Source: JABMQB01 sp963678235
GTDB taxonomy: Bacteria; Bacteroidota; Bacteroidia; Bacteroidales; Prolixibacteraceae
Reading direction: 5' to 3'
NCBI GenBank assembly: GCA_963678235.1
Contig: OY782766.1
Location: 2,294,001 to 2,358,000 of the forward strand
DNA length: 64,000 nt
Shown one piece after another: positions 1 to 9,240 of the stretch (within the stretch, counting starts at the first letter, position 1; the number at the start of each line of letters is the position of its first letter). Under the pieces are notes generated by a model. It saw only the letters and a list, made by a program, of their open reading frames with translations, searched no databases and had not been told where the DNA came from. Made by a program: the position numbers and the translations under genes.

Positions 1-284
1 TCTCCTTCAACCCTGTATTTAACGGACATACCATTTTCAAACAGGTTTTTAGGAATTGTCCAGGCAACTTCACCCTTCCGCCAAACCTTAAAATTATTTC
101 TTGCATAGCCTATTTCAAAAGGTTTAGAAGCCAGGGAGGTAATCGAATCTAACATGGGATTCCAGACAATAGCGCCCAATCCCATTGCTTTCATAAATTT
201 TCTCCTACCAAAAGATTCACTGGAATATGTGCCTGTAGCCAGTTGTTTGTTAATCCTTTTTAGATCGAAATATTTTTTAATCAT
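1..284 (-). CDS. Exported protein, N-terminal part (runs off the window)
   Basis: An open frame starts with ATG at 284 and is still open at base 1, giving about 94 residues. After a basic N-terminus there is FGRRKFMKAMGLGAIVW (about residues 26-42), a twin-arginine-like motif followed by a short hydrophobic stretch, so Tat export or membrane attachment is likely. The visible mature part (around KVWRKGEVAWTIPKN) does not identify a family to me. Function is unknown; the rest of the gene lies outside the window. Confidence 0.6.
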   Translation of the reverse strand, partial: MIKKYFDLKRINKQLATGTYSSESFGRRKFMKAMGLGAIVWNPMLDSITSLASKPFEIGYARNNFKVWRKGEVAWTIPKNLFENGMSVKYRVEG

Positions 285-413
285 AGCGAAGTTGCATAAT
301 GGAATAATCAAGTTACAACTTTACGCTTTAAATTAAAAGAGTTGGAGGTGTTTTTTATTCCAGGTATGATTTCGAAAAAGAAATAATTATTTTGATTTTC
401 TACAAGTTTACGA

Positions 414-1463
414 CTAAGTCGTTTTCCACAATTTCTCCCATCCTAAATCTGCAAAACACGGTCCTTGAGTTGCTTCCGAGAATATAATCCCATTATGATC
501 CCCATTCCACTCCATCACTTTAACTTTATTATTTTTATCGATTACCAAATCCCACCCAATGCAGCGGGCAAATGGAAATGTTTTATGTAATTCGAATACA
601 GTTGAAACACATTTTGCATATTCCGGGATCTTTTTATCCATAAACAAGAAACCTGTATCTGGATGTTTGATTGAGGCATCCCAATTAGTTGTGTAACCAT
701 TTTTAGCTAATTCACCGCTAGTAAGATCCACTGAAATAGAAATCTGTGAAGACGATTTTACATGGGTATCAATTATTCGTCCAACTCGGAGATAACATGC
801 CCTTAGGCTGCAATTACCATTATTCTCAATCACTGTTGTAAATCGTATGGTGGCGACCGAATTTGGCATTATTTGGTTAAAATAAGCATGCTTATGAATG
901 TATTCCTGAAATACACCATTTCCCAGTATCCTGATTCTTTGAATATCAAAATTATTTTTGTTAAAAAAATAAACCCCAGTACCCCGCAACGAATTATCAA
1001 TCTTAAAAACAAGGATGTCAGAATTTCTAAAACAAAAACTTTTAAGTTCTTTTTCGGAAAGTACATCATACTCATTCGAGTAAAAAAATCCGTTTACGAA
1101 ATAGGCAATATTTGGGAAGAGACCATTATTAAAAAGTTTATCGGACAAGGAATTCAGCGACTCTATTTTTCCATAAGCCCCTTTTATAGAGGGAACTACA
1201 ATTTTTGCATAATAATTATTAGGTATCCAGCCCTCTTTAAACGAACCGGCAACTGCACTATATACTTCAAGCCATGGCGCATATTTTGTTCCTCCCAATA
1301 CGTCATTTGCATATTCTCTGGCAAGCTTTTGGAATTTTGGATCCAGCCTTCCATTATGCCTTTCAATGTCTTTTAAATTTGAATTTGCGAGCTGATTGCT
1401 CCACTTATGAAATTTTTTTTCACGATAGGAATGCAGCAAATAATTAGCAACCTTGTTCTTCAT
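414..1463 (-). CDS. Sugar-transfer associated ATP-grasp family protein
   Basis: A 349-residue soluble protein that looks like the ATP-grasp family found beside polysaccharide and cell-surface sugar genes. Visible ATP-grasp-like features are the glycine-containing loop RGTGVYFF in the middle, and a C-terminal acidic metal-binding run, GWDLVIDKNNKVKVMEWNGDHNG, where D, E and N would hold Mg-ATP. Such enzymes couple ATP to carboxylate ligation, but the substrate is not known here. It has no signal peptide, so it acts in the cytoplasm. The gene is separated from the upstream propeller gene by about 100 bp holding an inverted repeat, so it may be its own transcript. Family call fairly firm, substrate unknown. 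Confidence 0.7.
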   Translation of the reverse strand: MKNKVANYLLHSYREKKFHKWSNQLANSNLKDIERHNGRLDPKFQKLAREYANDVLGGTKYAPWLEVYSAVAGSFKEGWIPNNYYAKIVVPSIKGAYGKIESLNSLSDKLFNNGLFPNIAYFVNGFFYSNEYDVLSEKELKSFCFRNSDILVFKIDNSLRGTGVYFFNKNNFDIQRIRILGNGVFQEYIHKHAYFNQIMPNSVATIRFTTVIENNGNCSLRACYLRVGRIIDTHVKSSSQISISVDLTSGELAKNGYTTNWDASIKHPDTGFLFMDKKIPEYAKCVSTVFELHKTFPFARCIGWDLVIDKNNKVKVMEWNGDHNGIIFSEATQGPCFADLGWEKLWKTT

Positions 1464-1482
1464 TAAATGATGAATTATTTAA

Positions 1483-1543
1483 GTTGGTGCAGCGATAAAA
1501 CCTGTTTTTGTTTTTCAATCATACATTGCATAGCTGCACCAAC
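1483..1543. repeat. 11-bp perfect inverted repeat between genes
   Basis: GTTGGTGCAGC at 1483-1493 is repeated as its exact reverse complement at 1533-1543, with a 39-bp spacer. It lies just downstream of the propeller gene stop and just upstream of the ATP-grasp start. There is no T-run after either arm, so it is not a typical intrinsic terminator; it could be a regulator site, RNA stem or a remnant of a small mobile repeat. Confidence 0.6.
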
Positions 1544-1561
1544 AATAGTCAGCAAATAGTC

Positions 1562-2812
1562 CTAAACCTGTTTAATGTTGTAGGCCATTAGCACCTCGCC
1601 ACGCCTCACCAAAAGCAGTCCGTTTGAGATTGACAGGTGTGCGATTTGTGCCCCTTTGCCCTGGCTAATTTTAAATTGGCTAACCATCTGAAGTGTGTCG
1701 GCATTCATTGTAAACAAATCTACATTTCCTTTTCTGTTTTCAAAGGTGTAGATCATATCATCGGCAAGTGTGAAGTTGCACCCGTTCATATCATCAAAAA
1801 CCGATACAACATTTCCATTTTCTTTATCGATGCAGAATAACCCTTTTCTAAATCCGGAAACCAGGATTTTATTCTGATAAGGAACACAACCACCAATAGG
1901 GAATGCACTAACCGTATCGTTCCAAATCAGGTTGCGTTCGCTCAAATCTTCACTGTATTTATACAATGATCCACCTTTTTTGTATTCTCCGGTAAAATAA
2001 ATTTCGTTACCCATCACCTGGGGCACCATTCCTGATATGTGAGGTTCTTTCATGATAATTTCACCGGTATTGCCATCTACCAGAAGATCAAAATTTCGGG
2101 TAGAGGCAAAAATTGCCTTACGAACAGGTGTTTCAATAAACACTGGTGAAGCATAACTTGCAGTATCACCTATACTTTCTGTTTCCCAGATTACCTCACC
2201 GGTTAAGCGGTTGAGGGCAACCATGGTTGTTTTCTCCCCACAAGGTGTGACAATAATTTTATCGTCGAATACCAGGGGTGATTCCGTTGCCTCATCTTTT
2301 TCCTGTCCATCGTAAATATCATACACCGGCTTGCTCCATTCAATTTTTCCGGTTTCACAATCGAAACAGCTTAAATCTCCGGAAATAGCGCTTGCATATA
2401 CTTTCCCCTGATAAACCGTTGGGGTACATCGGCTTTGCGGCCAATCGTTCTTTTTGGAAGCCCTGCCCACAACTCCGGTCCAAAGCACAGAACCATCGTT
2501 AAGGCTAATGGCAGTAAGTATCTCCAGCGAATCGCGTTTTCCGGTAGTAAATACCGTTTGACCACACACGGTTGCAGAAGAAAAGCCTTCGCCAATACTA
2601 TCGACTGACCATGCCAGTACGGGACCTTCAACTGGCCAGACTTTTAACAGGTTCTTTTCTAAACTTATTCCATCACGATTGGGACCACGCCACTGGCTCC
2701 ATTCATTCGAAGGTGAATCCTTGGTTTTACATGATACGACCAGACCAAATGCAATGCTTATAAAAGCACATAGAACTACTAAAGTTTTCGTTGATTGTTT
2801 TGATTTTTTCAT
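1562..2812 (-). CDS. PQQ-type beta-propeller lipoprotein
   Basis: A 416-residue exported lipoprotein: the signal ends in GLVVSC with the lipid cysteine at residue 28. The mature part opens with WSQWRGPNRDG, a hallmark of PQQ-like eight-bladed propellers, and carries repeated blade motifs of the type LTAISLNDGSVLW, CFDCETGKIEW and VALNRLTGEVIWE. In this family such proteins often sit next to carbohydrate or alcohol oxidation genes, or serve as BamB-like scaffolds; no PQQ-binding dehydrogenase active site is evident, so a scaffold or non-enzymatic role is equally possible. The neighbour upstream is a GH105 hydrolase, 214 bp away, which suggests a role in the same glycan locus. Confidence 0.75.
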   Translation of the reverse strand: MKKSKQSTKTLVVLCAFISIAFGLVVSCKTKDSPSNEWSQWRGPNRDGISLEKNLLKVWPVEGPVLAWSVDSIGEGFSSATVCGQTVFTTGKRDSLEILTAISLNDGSVLWTGVVGRASKKNDWPQSRCTPTVYQGKVYASAISGDLSCFDCETGKIEWSKPVYDIYDGQEKDEATESPLVFDDKIIVTPCGEKTTMVALNRLTGEVIWETESIGDTASYASPVFIETPVRKAIFASTRNFDLLVDGNTGEIIMKEPHISGMVPQVMGNEIYFTGEYKKGGSLYKYSEDLSERNLIWNDTVSAFPIGGCVPYQNKILVSGFRKGLFCIDKENGNVVSVFDDMNGCNFTLADDMIYTFENRKGNVDLFTMNADTLQMVSQFKISQGKGAQIAHLSISNGLLLVRRGEVLMAYNIKQV

Positions 2813-2930
2813 ACAGTTTTATTTTATGGGAATGTGAAGTAAAGTCCGGATTTTAATGGTGTTCTTTCATAGCTAGTTCTTATTTGTTTATAAATTATTG
2901 GTATCTAAATTACGGATTTTTAATGAAACT

Positions 2931-3020
2931 CCTCGCAACAAGGTGCGGGGAATAAAACCCATGAGATCCCTCGTCTATCGCTCGGGATCAGTTCGGCTGA
3001 ATGATTTTGAAAACAAAATC
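2931..3020. repeat. Cluster of three small hairpins in intergenic DNA
   Basis: Between the GH105 and propeller genes lie three adjacent palindromes: 2931-2950 (CCTCGCA/TGCGGGG), 2965-2989 (GATCCC ... GGGATC) and about 3003-3020 (GATTTTG-AAAA-CAAAATC). The middle one has the look of a dispersed Bacteroidetes intergenic repeat. They lie just downstream of the GH105 stop and may stop or process its transcript, but no clean T-tract follows on the coding strand. Confidence 0.45.
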
Positions 3021-3026
3021 ATAGTC

Positions 3027-4220
3027 TCACTGATTTAATTCCATTGCTGCCATAATAAAAGGTGCCGCACCTTTGCAATCGTTTGGAATAATCTGCTCGG
3101 AAATATAATACTCGAAACTTCCATCGCGATAAGGATTTCCTCCTAATCCTGCGCCCCCACATACATTTGTTAAAACGACTTTCGCATCGTCCTCAACTTT
3201 TACCAACGATTTTATCATCGAATCGAAGCAATCGTTGGCAATCTCTTTATATTCCGCATCCAAATAGCCAAGGTTCGCTGCTTTTGCCATTGCATAGGTA
3301 AACATGGCTGTACACGATCCTTCCAGATAATTACCTTCCCGTTCCGGCAAGTTCAGAATTTGGTACCAAACGCCTGATTTTTCATCCCTCACTTTTAAGA
3401 CGGCATCGATGGTATTTTTAAAGATTTCGAGTATTTCGTTTCGTTGGGGATGGTCTTCCGGAAAATAATCCATGACTTCAACAATTGCCATCACATACCA
3501 GCCAATTGCCCTGCCCCAAAAATAGGACGACCTTCCACTCACAGGATCTGCCCATTTTTGTTGTTTGCTTTCGTCTTGCGCATGATAGAGCAATCCTGTT
3601 TCTTCATCATAGGTCTTTTTATACACCAGCGTAATTTGTTTGCCCACCTCATCGAACCACTCAGGTTCGTTAAACTCTTTGCCGTATTGCACTAAAAAAG
3701 GAGATGCCATAAAAATACCATCCAACCACATTTGGTGCGGATAAATAATTTTATGCCAATAGCCACCACTTTCCGTTTTTGGATGAAGCCTCATTTGATC
3801 TACCAATTTTTCAATGGCAAGCTTGTATTTCTCATCCTTCGTTTCATGGTAAAGGGGAAACAAATTTCTGGCGGGGTATATTTTATCCACATTGTATTCT
3901 TCGTAATCGTGGTTTAATATTACTCCATCATCGCCCACAAAATGGTTAAAATAAGCATCGGAATAGCTGGCATATTTTTGATCAACACTCCCCATTTTTT
4001 TCATGGCAAAAGCCAGATAACTTACATCGTAATCCCACTGTTCGGTATCGTAGGTTCTTAAAGGATTGTTTTTGGTTTCAAATTCAATTAGCTGATCGCT
4101 GGTTTGCAATATAGAATTTGCCATTCGGACCGACCACTTTTCTGCCTCTTGCTGTGATTTTTTTGTATTGCACGAAGCAAGCAATCCAAGCATAATAATA
4201 AAGGTAATTGTGAGTTTCAT
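3027..4220 (-). CDS. Unsaturated rhamnogalacturonyl/glucuronyl hydrolase, GH105 (GH88-like) lipoprotein
   Basis: A 397-residue lipoprotein (signal ending LLASC, Cys17). The mature part has the (alpha/alpha)6 barrel signatures of GH105: HQMWLDGIFMA with the catalytic aspartate at residue 167, RAIGWYVMAIVE and GSCTAMFTYAMAKA. GH105 enzymes remove the 4,5-unsaturated uronic acid left at the non-reducing end by pectate or rhamnogalacturonan lyases. The length matches the family. It would act in the periplasm on oligosaccharides such as those made by the pectate lyase at 56021-57574, though that gene is too far away to be in the same operon. Neighbours are the propeller lipoprotein downstream and a serine hydrolase 42 bp upstream, likely co-transcribed. 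Confidence 0.88.
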   Translation of the reverse strand: MKLTITFIIMLGLLASCNTKKSQQEAEKWSVRMANSILQTSDQLIEFETKNNPLRTYDTEQWDYDVSYLAFAMKKMGSVDQKYASYSDAYFNHFVGDDGVILNHDYEEYNVDKIYPARNLFPLYHETKDEKYKLAIEKLVDQMRLHPKTESGGYWHKIIYPHQMWLDGIFMASPFLVQYGKEFNEPEWFDEVGKQITLVYKKTYDEETGLLYHAQDESKQQKWADPVSGRSSYFWGRAIGWYVMAIVEVMDYFPEDHPQRNEILEIFKNTIDAVLKVRDEKSGVWYQILNLPEREGNYLEGSCTAMFTYAMAKAANLGYLDAEYKEIANDCFDSMIKSLVKVEDDAKVVLTNVCGGAGLGGNPYRDGSFEYYISEQIIPNDCKGAAPFIMAAMELNQ

Positions 4221-4262
4221 TTGTTGTAATTTTAGTTTAGTTTTATTATAATTCGTTGAATA

Positions 4263-5393
4263 TTATTTGCCCTCTTGATAGTATTGTTCAAGGGTTTTTA
4301 AAATTTTATTAATGATTGGTGCATTCCCCCTATTTGTCCAGCGCTGACCGTAATTCACGGCAACCGCCAATTGTTTTTCAGGAAAATAAAACACTTGGGT
4401 TCCCCAAAATCCGGAATGGATATACACCTTCTTTCCATCGATTTCATCCTGCCAAACTCCCATACGGTAATCTAACGATTGTTCAGTAGCATAAGTTACT
4501 GGCGCCAGCATGGTATCCAACGTTGAAGGATTATGGAAAACTTTGTGGTTAAATAGGTTGATATAAAATTTGCTTAAGTCGCTTGTGGTTGACAACAATC
4601 CCCCGCCTCCATAATAATCTAAGGAAGGATGAAAATTATAGGTATCTGAATCCTGGTAATATTGATGGATCCTTTTTCCAGTGAAATCGCCTTCGAAATT
4701 TTCCATGTAGGTATTGTTCAACCCTAAACCTTTACTATTTAGTTGCTCCATCATTGCATCGCCCATTGATTGCCCCGTAACTTTTTCAACAATTTCGCCC
4801 AGCAAAATATACCCTGTGTCTGAATAGCTAAATTGCTTACCTACTTTGCCAACCGGATTTGAGTAGGTAACCAAATCCTTTATTTGCTCGGTTCTCGACC
4901 AGGCATGCCTTGTTTGCATGAAATCAAGTTCGTATTTGGGTGAATTTGTATGCTCTGCCATTCCGCTGGAGTGTGTCAACAAATGCCTGATTAAAATGCT
5001 GTCAACTGCATAACCACCACCTTTTAAAATGCTGTAATGTTCTTCAGAAATGTATTTGCTTATCGGGTCATCGAGGCTTATCCGCCCATCTTCCCACAAG
5101 CGAAGGACGGTGGCAGCAAGAAATGTTTTGGTTACGCTTGCAATCCTAAATGTTTGATCGGCACGCAAGGTTGTTTTTTCATTTTTATCGGAATAACCTA
5201 TGGCACCGCACCAATTTATACGCTTATCCAATGTATTAATACTAACCAGTATGCCTATATTTTCATCGGACAATTCACTTTCCAGGTCCGACTGAAACTG
5301 CTTTGAAAGATCTGTATTTGAACAACTTAACAACAGCCCTAAAAAAAAGACGGGCAAAATCCGGATTTTACGGAGAACATAATTTAGAGTCAT
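4263..5393 (-). CDS. Serine hydrolase, class C beta-lactamase-like lipoprotein
   Basis: A 376-residue protein with a lipoprotein signal (LLSC, Cys24). The beta-lactamase/DD-peptidase fold is shown by the SxxK motif SVTK at residues 86-89, a YSD triad at 190-192 in place of the usual YxN, and HSG near residue 325 replacing KTG. Family members include esterases, D-aminopeptidases and penicillin-binding proteins; beside a GH105 gene an esterase acting on substituted oligosaccharides is plausible but unproven. The start ATG at 5393 gives a complete signal. The gap of 42 bp to the GH105 gene suggests one operon. Confidence 0.8.
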   Translation of the reverse strand: MTLNYVLRKIRILPVFFLGLLLSCSNTDLSKQFQSDLESELSDENIGILVSINTLDKRINWCGAIGYSDKNEKTTLRADQTFRIASVTKTFLAATVLRLWEDGRISLDDPISKYISEEHYSILKGGGYAVDSILIRHLLTHSSGMAEHTNSPKYELDFMQTRHAWSRTEQIKDLVTYSNPVGKVGKQFSYSDTGYILLGEIVEKVTGQSMGDAMMEQLNSKGLGLNNTYMENFEGDFTGKRIHQYYQDSDTYNFHPSLDYYGGGGLLSTTSDLSKFYINLFNHKVFHNPSTLDTMLAPVTYATEQSLDYRMGVWQDEIDGKKVYIHSGFWGTQVFYFPEKQLAVAVNYGQRWTNRGNAPIINKILKTLEQYYQEGK

Positions 5394-5602
5394 AAAAGAT
5401 TTGGTTTATCGCTGAATTCCTTCAGGATGATTTTCTTTCTAAAGATAAGGATAGTTCCTTAAAACTCTTTGATCAGCTACGTAGTTTTATTAGCCAGAAT
5501 AAGGAAGGCTTTTTTGTTTTGCTGTGGGCTGTGGAGGAAGGGATTGTAAATCTGCTCCAGCAGAATTTCTGTAAATAAATATCCACATATTTATTCTTAA
5601 AA
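5394..5602. other. Intergenic stretch with part of a dispersed repeat
   Basis: No gene is visible. At about 5542-5575 there is a segment reading GATTGTAAATCTGCTCCAGC, which recurs in variant form at 8430, 40812, 50282, 55903 and 61118. It looks like a short dispersed palindromic repeat often found at the edges of the larger hairpin elements. Confidence 0.5.
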
Positions 5603-6244
5603 TTACTTATCTTTCTTTTTCCTGTTTATTAATATTCCTGAAATTAAAGTCGCTCCTGTGCCGTAAAATATCAAGAGTGAAGGCAGAAGTTTTCTAAGTG
5701 TAGATTTTTCAATATTAAGATTATAAATAATAATAGGAATTATTACAAATAAAGTCAACATGGCTATTATCACGTAATCCCATACTTTAGAATTGTAATA
5801 ATTAGGAAGTTTGGGGTTATTGGTCATTAATTGCTTCTCAAATTGGACTTTAAATTCATCCCATTGCGATTTGTCATTGTTTTTTTTGTGGTAGAAAATC
5901 TTTTTTGTCCCGTGTTTGGCTGATTTAAAAACCAATGCTTCAACATTTATACCGCCAGTATCAATGCGAAACCATTCAATGTCAGAGTATTTTATTAATA
6001 TCTTCATTTCATCTATACGGATAGAATCATTTGATAATGTAACCTTTATTGTTTTTATATTTAGCATATACTTTGATGAAAATCCAAGAAGAATAGTAAA
6101 CCCACCTAATATGCTAAATGATAAAATAGCGTTTTGAGTTGTTGCTCCAACATAGCCAACAATTAGAAAGGCAAGGCAGATTATTGAGAATAAAATCCAC
6201 ACAAATCTCTTATAATTAGACACTTTAAAATTATACTCGTTCAT
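5603..6244 (-). CDS. Four-helix membrane protein of unknown function
   Basis: A 213-residue protein with two hydrophobic helices near the N-terminus (about residues 14-33 and 38-58), a soluble middle of about 85 residues, and two more helices near the C-terminus (about 150-172 and 182-206). The middle has a beta-rich look (IKVTLSNDSIRIDEMKILIKYSDIEWFRID), like the PH-type domains of many small membrane proteins. I do not recognise a named family. It starts the accessory zone and stands alone, followed upstream by a hairpin element. Confidence 0.6.
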   Translation of the reverse strand: MNEYNFKVSNYKRFVWILFSIICLAFLIVGYVGATTQNAILSFSILGGFTILLGFSSKYMLNIKTIKVTLSNDSIRIDEMKILIKYSDIEWFRIDTGGINVEALVFKSAKHGTKKIFYHKKNNDKSQWDEFKVQFEKQLMTNNPKLPNYYNSKVWDYVIIAMLTLFVIIPIIIYNLNIEKSTLRKLLPSLLIFYGTGATLISGILINRKKKDK

Positions 6245-6313
6245 AAACGTAAATATCTTTTATAAAATAAAAAATAGGCAAACATTATAAGACTTTCTTT
6301 TCTCGCTAAAATT

Positions 6314-6441
6314 GCACAACGGTTTCGGCTATGAGCAGTGCGGTTTTTTAGCACTTCTTTTCAGCCAGTACTTTTGTTTATTTTGTATTTATATTTTATT
6401 TTACTACTTCAGCCAGCATTACTTATGAGCCATTGTTATGG
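6314..6441 (-). repeat. attC-like hairpin element, copy C1
   Basis: Read on the minus strand it begins CATAACAATGGCTCATAAG (the stop codon of the 6423-7970 gene lies inside it) and ends CTCATAGCCGAAACCGTTGTGC. The arms GGCTCATAAG and GGCTATGAG (as reverse complement) match over about 15 bp except for one extra C in the first arm, as in the extrahelical base of integron attC sites. The same arm sequence recurs at 19806-19940, next to an unrelated gene. Confidence 0.75.
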
Positions 6442-7970
6442 TCAGTTTTTTTACCTTCAATTAATAAATCCTGATAATGTATTGTGTCTCTTCTTATTAA
6501 ACTGTCTTTATATATACCATCTTTTTGCCCCTCAACTTCATAATATTTAGTGAAATATTTTTCCATAATTATTCTAGAATTCTCTTGCTCTAAAGTATCT
6601 TTTAGATATTCACCCCCCATTATATTATTGTTCCATCGATAATTATAAATAATATCTAATTTATTCAAGTTAGATAGTTTTCCAAGCCCAAAACTTCCCC
6701 ACCCATAATCACCATCAGCACCTGAGGTTTTTGCAATTATTAAATGAGAATCACCTTCCAGGTCAATAATATTTAGTTTTTCAAAAACACCATAAAAAAG
6801 TCTCATTGTTGTGTCTACAATTGATTCTAAGAAATAGTAGTTTTCCTTTTTACTCCATATTGAAAAAATATAAGGATCACTTTCACGTCTATCTTCACCA
6901 CGCATTATAATTAAATAATTATCCCCAAATTGATAAAGATTCTCTCTCGTCGCTACTTTAAATATTGTATGTCCTAGACGATCTGTTTTACTGAACCTAT
7001 ATGAACTGCTTGTACTATATTCTTCGAACTTTTTACTTATTACATTTTCATAATGATCTAATTTCACTAGAACTTTAAGTGATGATAATTCATTTACATT
7101 TACTTTCTGGACAACATTTTTATCTGTAAGCTCAAAACCAGATAATCCTGCTTCAACTAATTTATTATGGATAATATCTAAACTATAGAAGATAGCTTTT
7201 TCCAAGAATAATGTATCCTTAGTTATACTATCCATCATAGAACTCTTTCTAGCTTGATCCAAAGTTCTGATGAAATCCTTATTTGCTTGATATAGCTTTT
7301 GAATCTCAAGGGAATCTTTAGGATTGTATTGCAAACTTGACTTGTGTTTTTTTGCATTATTTGCTATGTGGTTTAAGATAACTTTAAAAGGAGGTTCAGC
7401 ACCTTCCCTAATTAAAAATGGAACACTTTTCAAATCGCATTTTTTTTGCAATGAGTATTCAGAAGATCCAGAATTATAAATATTAAACCAAGCGTAATCT
7501 GCATCTTCATCTTGTAATATTAATTGGGTTCGGGTATTCATTTGATCCCTTTTAAAAAAATAAGGACCTTTAACAGGATAGCCAGATTTACTACTAGTTT
7601 GTTTATAGTCATTTGTTTCTTTTATGAGTGTATCTTGCTGGCTAAATAATATTGAATCACCAGATTTTATAGTAAAATCATAGTAAATCTTTTTCTTAGA
7701 GATTAGTTTGAGCCTTAATTCAATACCCTTTTCGTCCTCTGAATCATAGTACATAACCTCATTGTTAAGCATTAACCCATACAATTTTTTATCGACTACA
7801 GGTAATTCTTTTGATGTGCTTTTATATTCTGGCTCAGAATGCTTTATTTGGTCTCGATTTTCATTTCTCTTTTTTGTATTGGAACATGAAAAATTTAGTA
7901 ATAAAATAATCAAGCTAAAGGATAAAAATAAAGGTATTTTATCTTTGATTTGTTTGTGAGATTTTAACAT
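6423..7970 (-). CDS. Large lipoprotein of unknown function
   Basis: A 515-residue protein with a basic start, hydrophobic core and lipobox NFSC (Cys29), so it is probably anchored in the outer or inner membrane facing the periplasm. The mature part is rich in lysine, serine and tyrosine and has no motif that I recognise. The last codons and TAA stop are encoded by the downstream hairpin element (HNNGS-stop), so the C-terminal end seems to have been set by junction with that element. It stands alone with its own element, like a single-gene cassette. Confidence 0.6.
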   Translation of the reverse strand: MLKSHKQIKDKIPLFLSFSLIILLLNFSCSNTKKRNENRDQIKHSEPEYKSTSKELPVVDKKLYGLMLNNEVMYYDSEDEKGIELRLKLISKKKIYYDFTIKSGDSILFSQQDTLIKETNDYKQTSSKSGYPVKGPYFFKRDQMNTRTQLILQDEDADYAWFNIYNSGSSEYSLQKKCDLKSVPFLIREGAEPPFKVILNHIANNAKKHKSSLQYNPKDSLEIQKLYQANKDFIRTLDQARKSSMMDSITKDTLFLEKAIFYSLDIIHNKLVEAGLSGFELTDKNVVQKVNVNELSSLKVLVKLDHYENVISKKFEEYSTSSSYRFSKTDRLGHTIFKVATRENLYQFGDNYLIIMRGEDRRESDPYIFSIWSKKENYYFLESIVDTTMRLFYGVFEKLNIIDLEGDSHLIIAKTSGADGDYGWGSFGLGKLSNLNKLDIIYNYRWNNNIMGGEYLKDTLEQENSRIIMEKYFTKYYEVEGQKDGIYKDSLIRRDTIHYQDLLIEGKKTDHNNGS

Positions 7971-8027
7971 TGTAATTTGAGGTTTAATGACATTTTAAAT
8001 CTGCTTTATTTCTAATTTTAAAATTGA

Positions 8028-8241
8028 CCATAACATACGTATAAACAAACTTTAATATCTCTAACTAACAGCAATATATTTTCTGTCAGACATTTTCACA
8101 AGTTCAATAAAAATTTTGCAGGAAAGCCGGGGGTTGCGTGGTGTGCGTTGCCGGGTTTCGAAGCTTTTGCAAAATACAAATATCATTTTCGAAAAACAAC
8201 AGGATAAGTTTCTTTAAAATGATTTCAAACAAAGTGATATA
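8028..8241 (-). repeat. Dispersed element, family B, copy B1
   Basis: One of seven copies of a roughly 210-bp element in the window. The plus strand reads TAACATACGTATAAAC at one end and, after a variable AT-rich spacer, a conserved core from TTTTGCAGGAAAGCCGGGGG to CCGGGTTTCGAAGC and then TTTTGCAAAATACAAATAT. The core folds as GCAGGAAA..CCGG against CCGGGTTTCGAAGC. It lies downstream of the GNAT gene. The plus-strand left end (CCATAACATACG) resembles the ends of the other hairpin elements. Confidence 0.8.
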
Positions 8242-8423
8242 AGTCTCGGTTGGCAGTCTCAGTTGGCAGTCTCAGTTTGCAGTCTCAGTTGGCAGTCTCA
8301 GTTTACAGTCTCAGTTTGTAGTTTCAGTTTGCAGTTTCAGTTTGCAGTTTCAGTCTAAAGTCTCAGTCTAAAGTCTCAGTCTAAAGTCTCAGTCTAAAGT
8401 CTCAGTCTAAAGTCTCAGTTTGC
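8242..8423. repeat. 13-bp tandem repeat array, 14 units
   Basis: Fourteen head-to-tail 13-bp units of the form AGTCTCAGTYTRN fill 182 bp exactly. Units 1-8 end mostly in TTGGC or TTTGC, units 9-13 end in CTAA, and unit 14 returns to TTTGC. The array directly follows family B copy B1. Shorter arrays of the same unit follow copy B2 (three units, 12672-12710) and B5 (two units, 46108-46133), and one unit follows B3, so the tandem repeat belongs to the end of the B element and varies in number between copies. Confidence 0.9.
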
Positions 8424-8457
8424 GGAATGGATCGGATTACAAATCCAGCAGAAGGGA

Positions 8458-9240
8458 TTATTTTGCCTTAAAATTTATCATTTTATACCTACTAACAAAT
8501 CCACTTTTCTCAATCGTTTTCTGTGATGCCAAATTCTCAATTGCACATCCACAGCTCGGCTTTAAATTGTTCTTAATAGCAAATTCCCTTAGGTTCAAAA
8601 TTATTTGTGAGCCAAAGGAATTACCCCTTTTCAAAGGATTTACCCATATCCCCAAATCACAATAATTCCAATCTGAATGTGTCCTTATTACCATTCCACA
8701 ACCAATGAACTCTTCGTTTTTGTAAAATTTAAAAACATTCTCATTTTGAATAAAATCAATTAATTGGTGTTTTGTTTCAAATAATTCTTTTATGGATTCA
8801 TCTTGCCCAAGCAATAAATCTACCGATGAAAGGTCCGTTTTTTTCATTTCTATATCCGGATCTCTTTTAATTGATGCTTCAACATAATCGCGATACAATA
8901 TGCCCAGAAGCGAATATGAAAAACCATTTAATAAACAATTGCTTAATAAAAGAGAATCAAATGATTTACAGTAAATATTTTTAATTGATAAATCCTTCAG
9001 GACTTGTTTGAAAAGTTCATTGCTGTTAGATATGTATTTGTCAGTTACATAAAACTCAATCAAAACATTGTCAAAATTCCGAATTGCATAACCAATTTTT
9101 TCATTTTCAGCTTGAAAAATATAACAATCAGAATCATTTATCATTAGTTCAATGAACAATTCTTGAAATTCAGGTAATGATTTTAAGTATTCAGACCGAT
9201 GTTTCCCGATTTCATCAATTGTTGTTTTTGTGATTTTCAT
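8458..9240 (-). CDS. GNAT family N-acetyltransferase
   Basis: A 260-residue protein whose C-terminal half is a GNAT domain: the acetyl-CoA-binding region has DLGIWVNPLKRGNSFGSQI, a variant of the R/Q-x-x-G-x-G/A loop, followed by ENLASQKTIEKSGF, the usual N..S...ekxGF end. The N-terminal half (residues 1-125) looks like a second, diverged acyltransferase fold. The acceptor is unknown. The gene ends next to the 13-bp repeat array and begins 55 bp from the following hydrolase gene. Family call firm. Confidence 0.8.
   Translation of the reverse strand: MKITKTTIDEIGKHRSEYLKSLPEFQELFIELMINDSDCYIFQAENEKIGYAIRNFDNVLIEFYVTDKYISNSNELFKQVLKDLSIKNIYCKSFDSLLLSNCLLNGFSYSLLGILYRDYVEASIKRDPDIEMKKTDLSSVDLLLGQDESIKELFETKHQLIDFIQNENVFKFYKNEEFIGCGMVIRTHSDWNYCDLGIWVNPLKRGNSFGSQIILNLREFAIKNNLKPSCGCAIENLASQKTIEKSGFVSRYKMINFKAK

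Noticed and set aside
873..1376. 167-codon plus-strand frame opposite the ATP-grasp gene
   Set aside because: No coherent protein pattern; the minus-strand gene has clear ATP-grasp features.
8242..8423. Possible CRISPR array
   Set aside because: The units are only 13 bp, directly adjoining with no spacers, and no cas genes are nearby.
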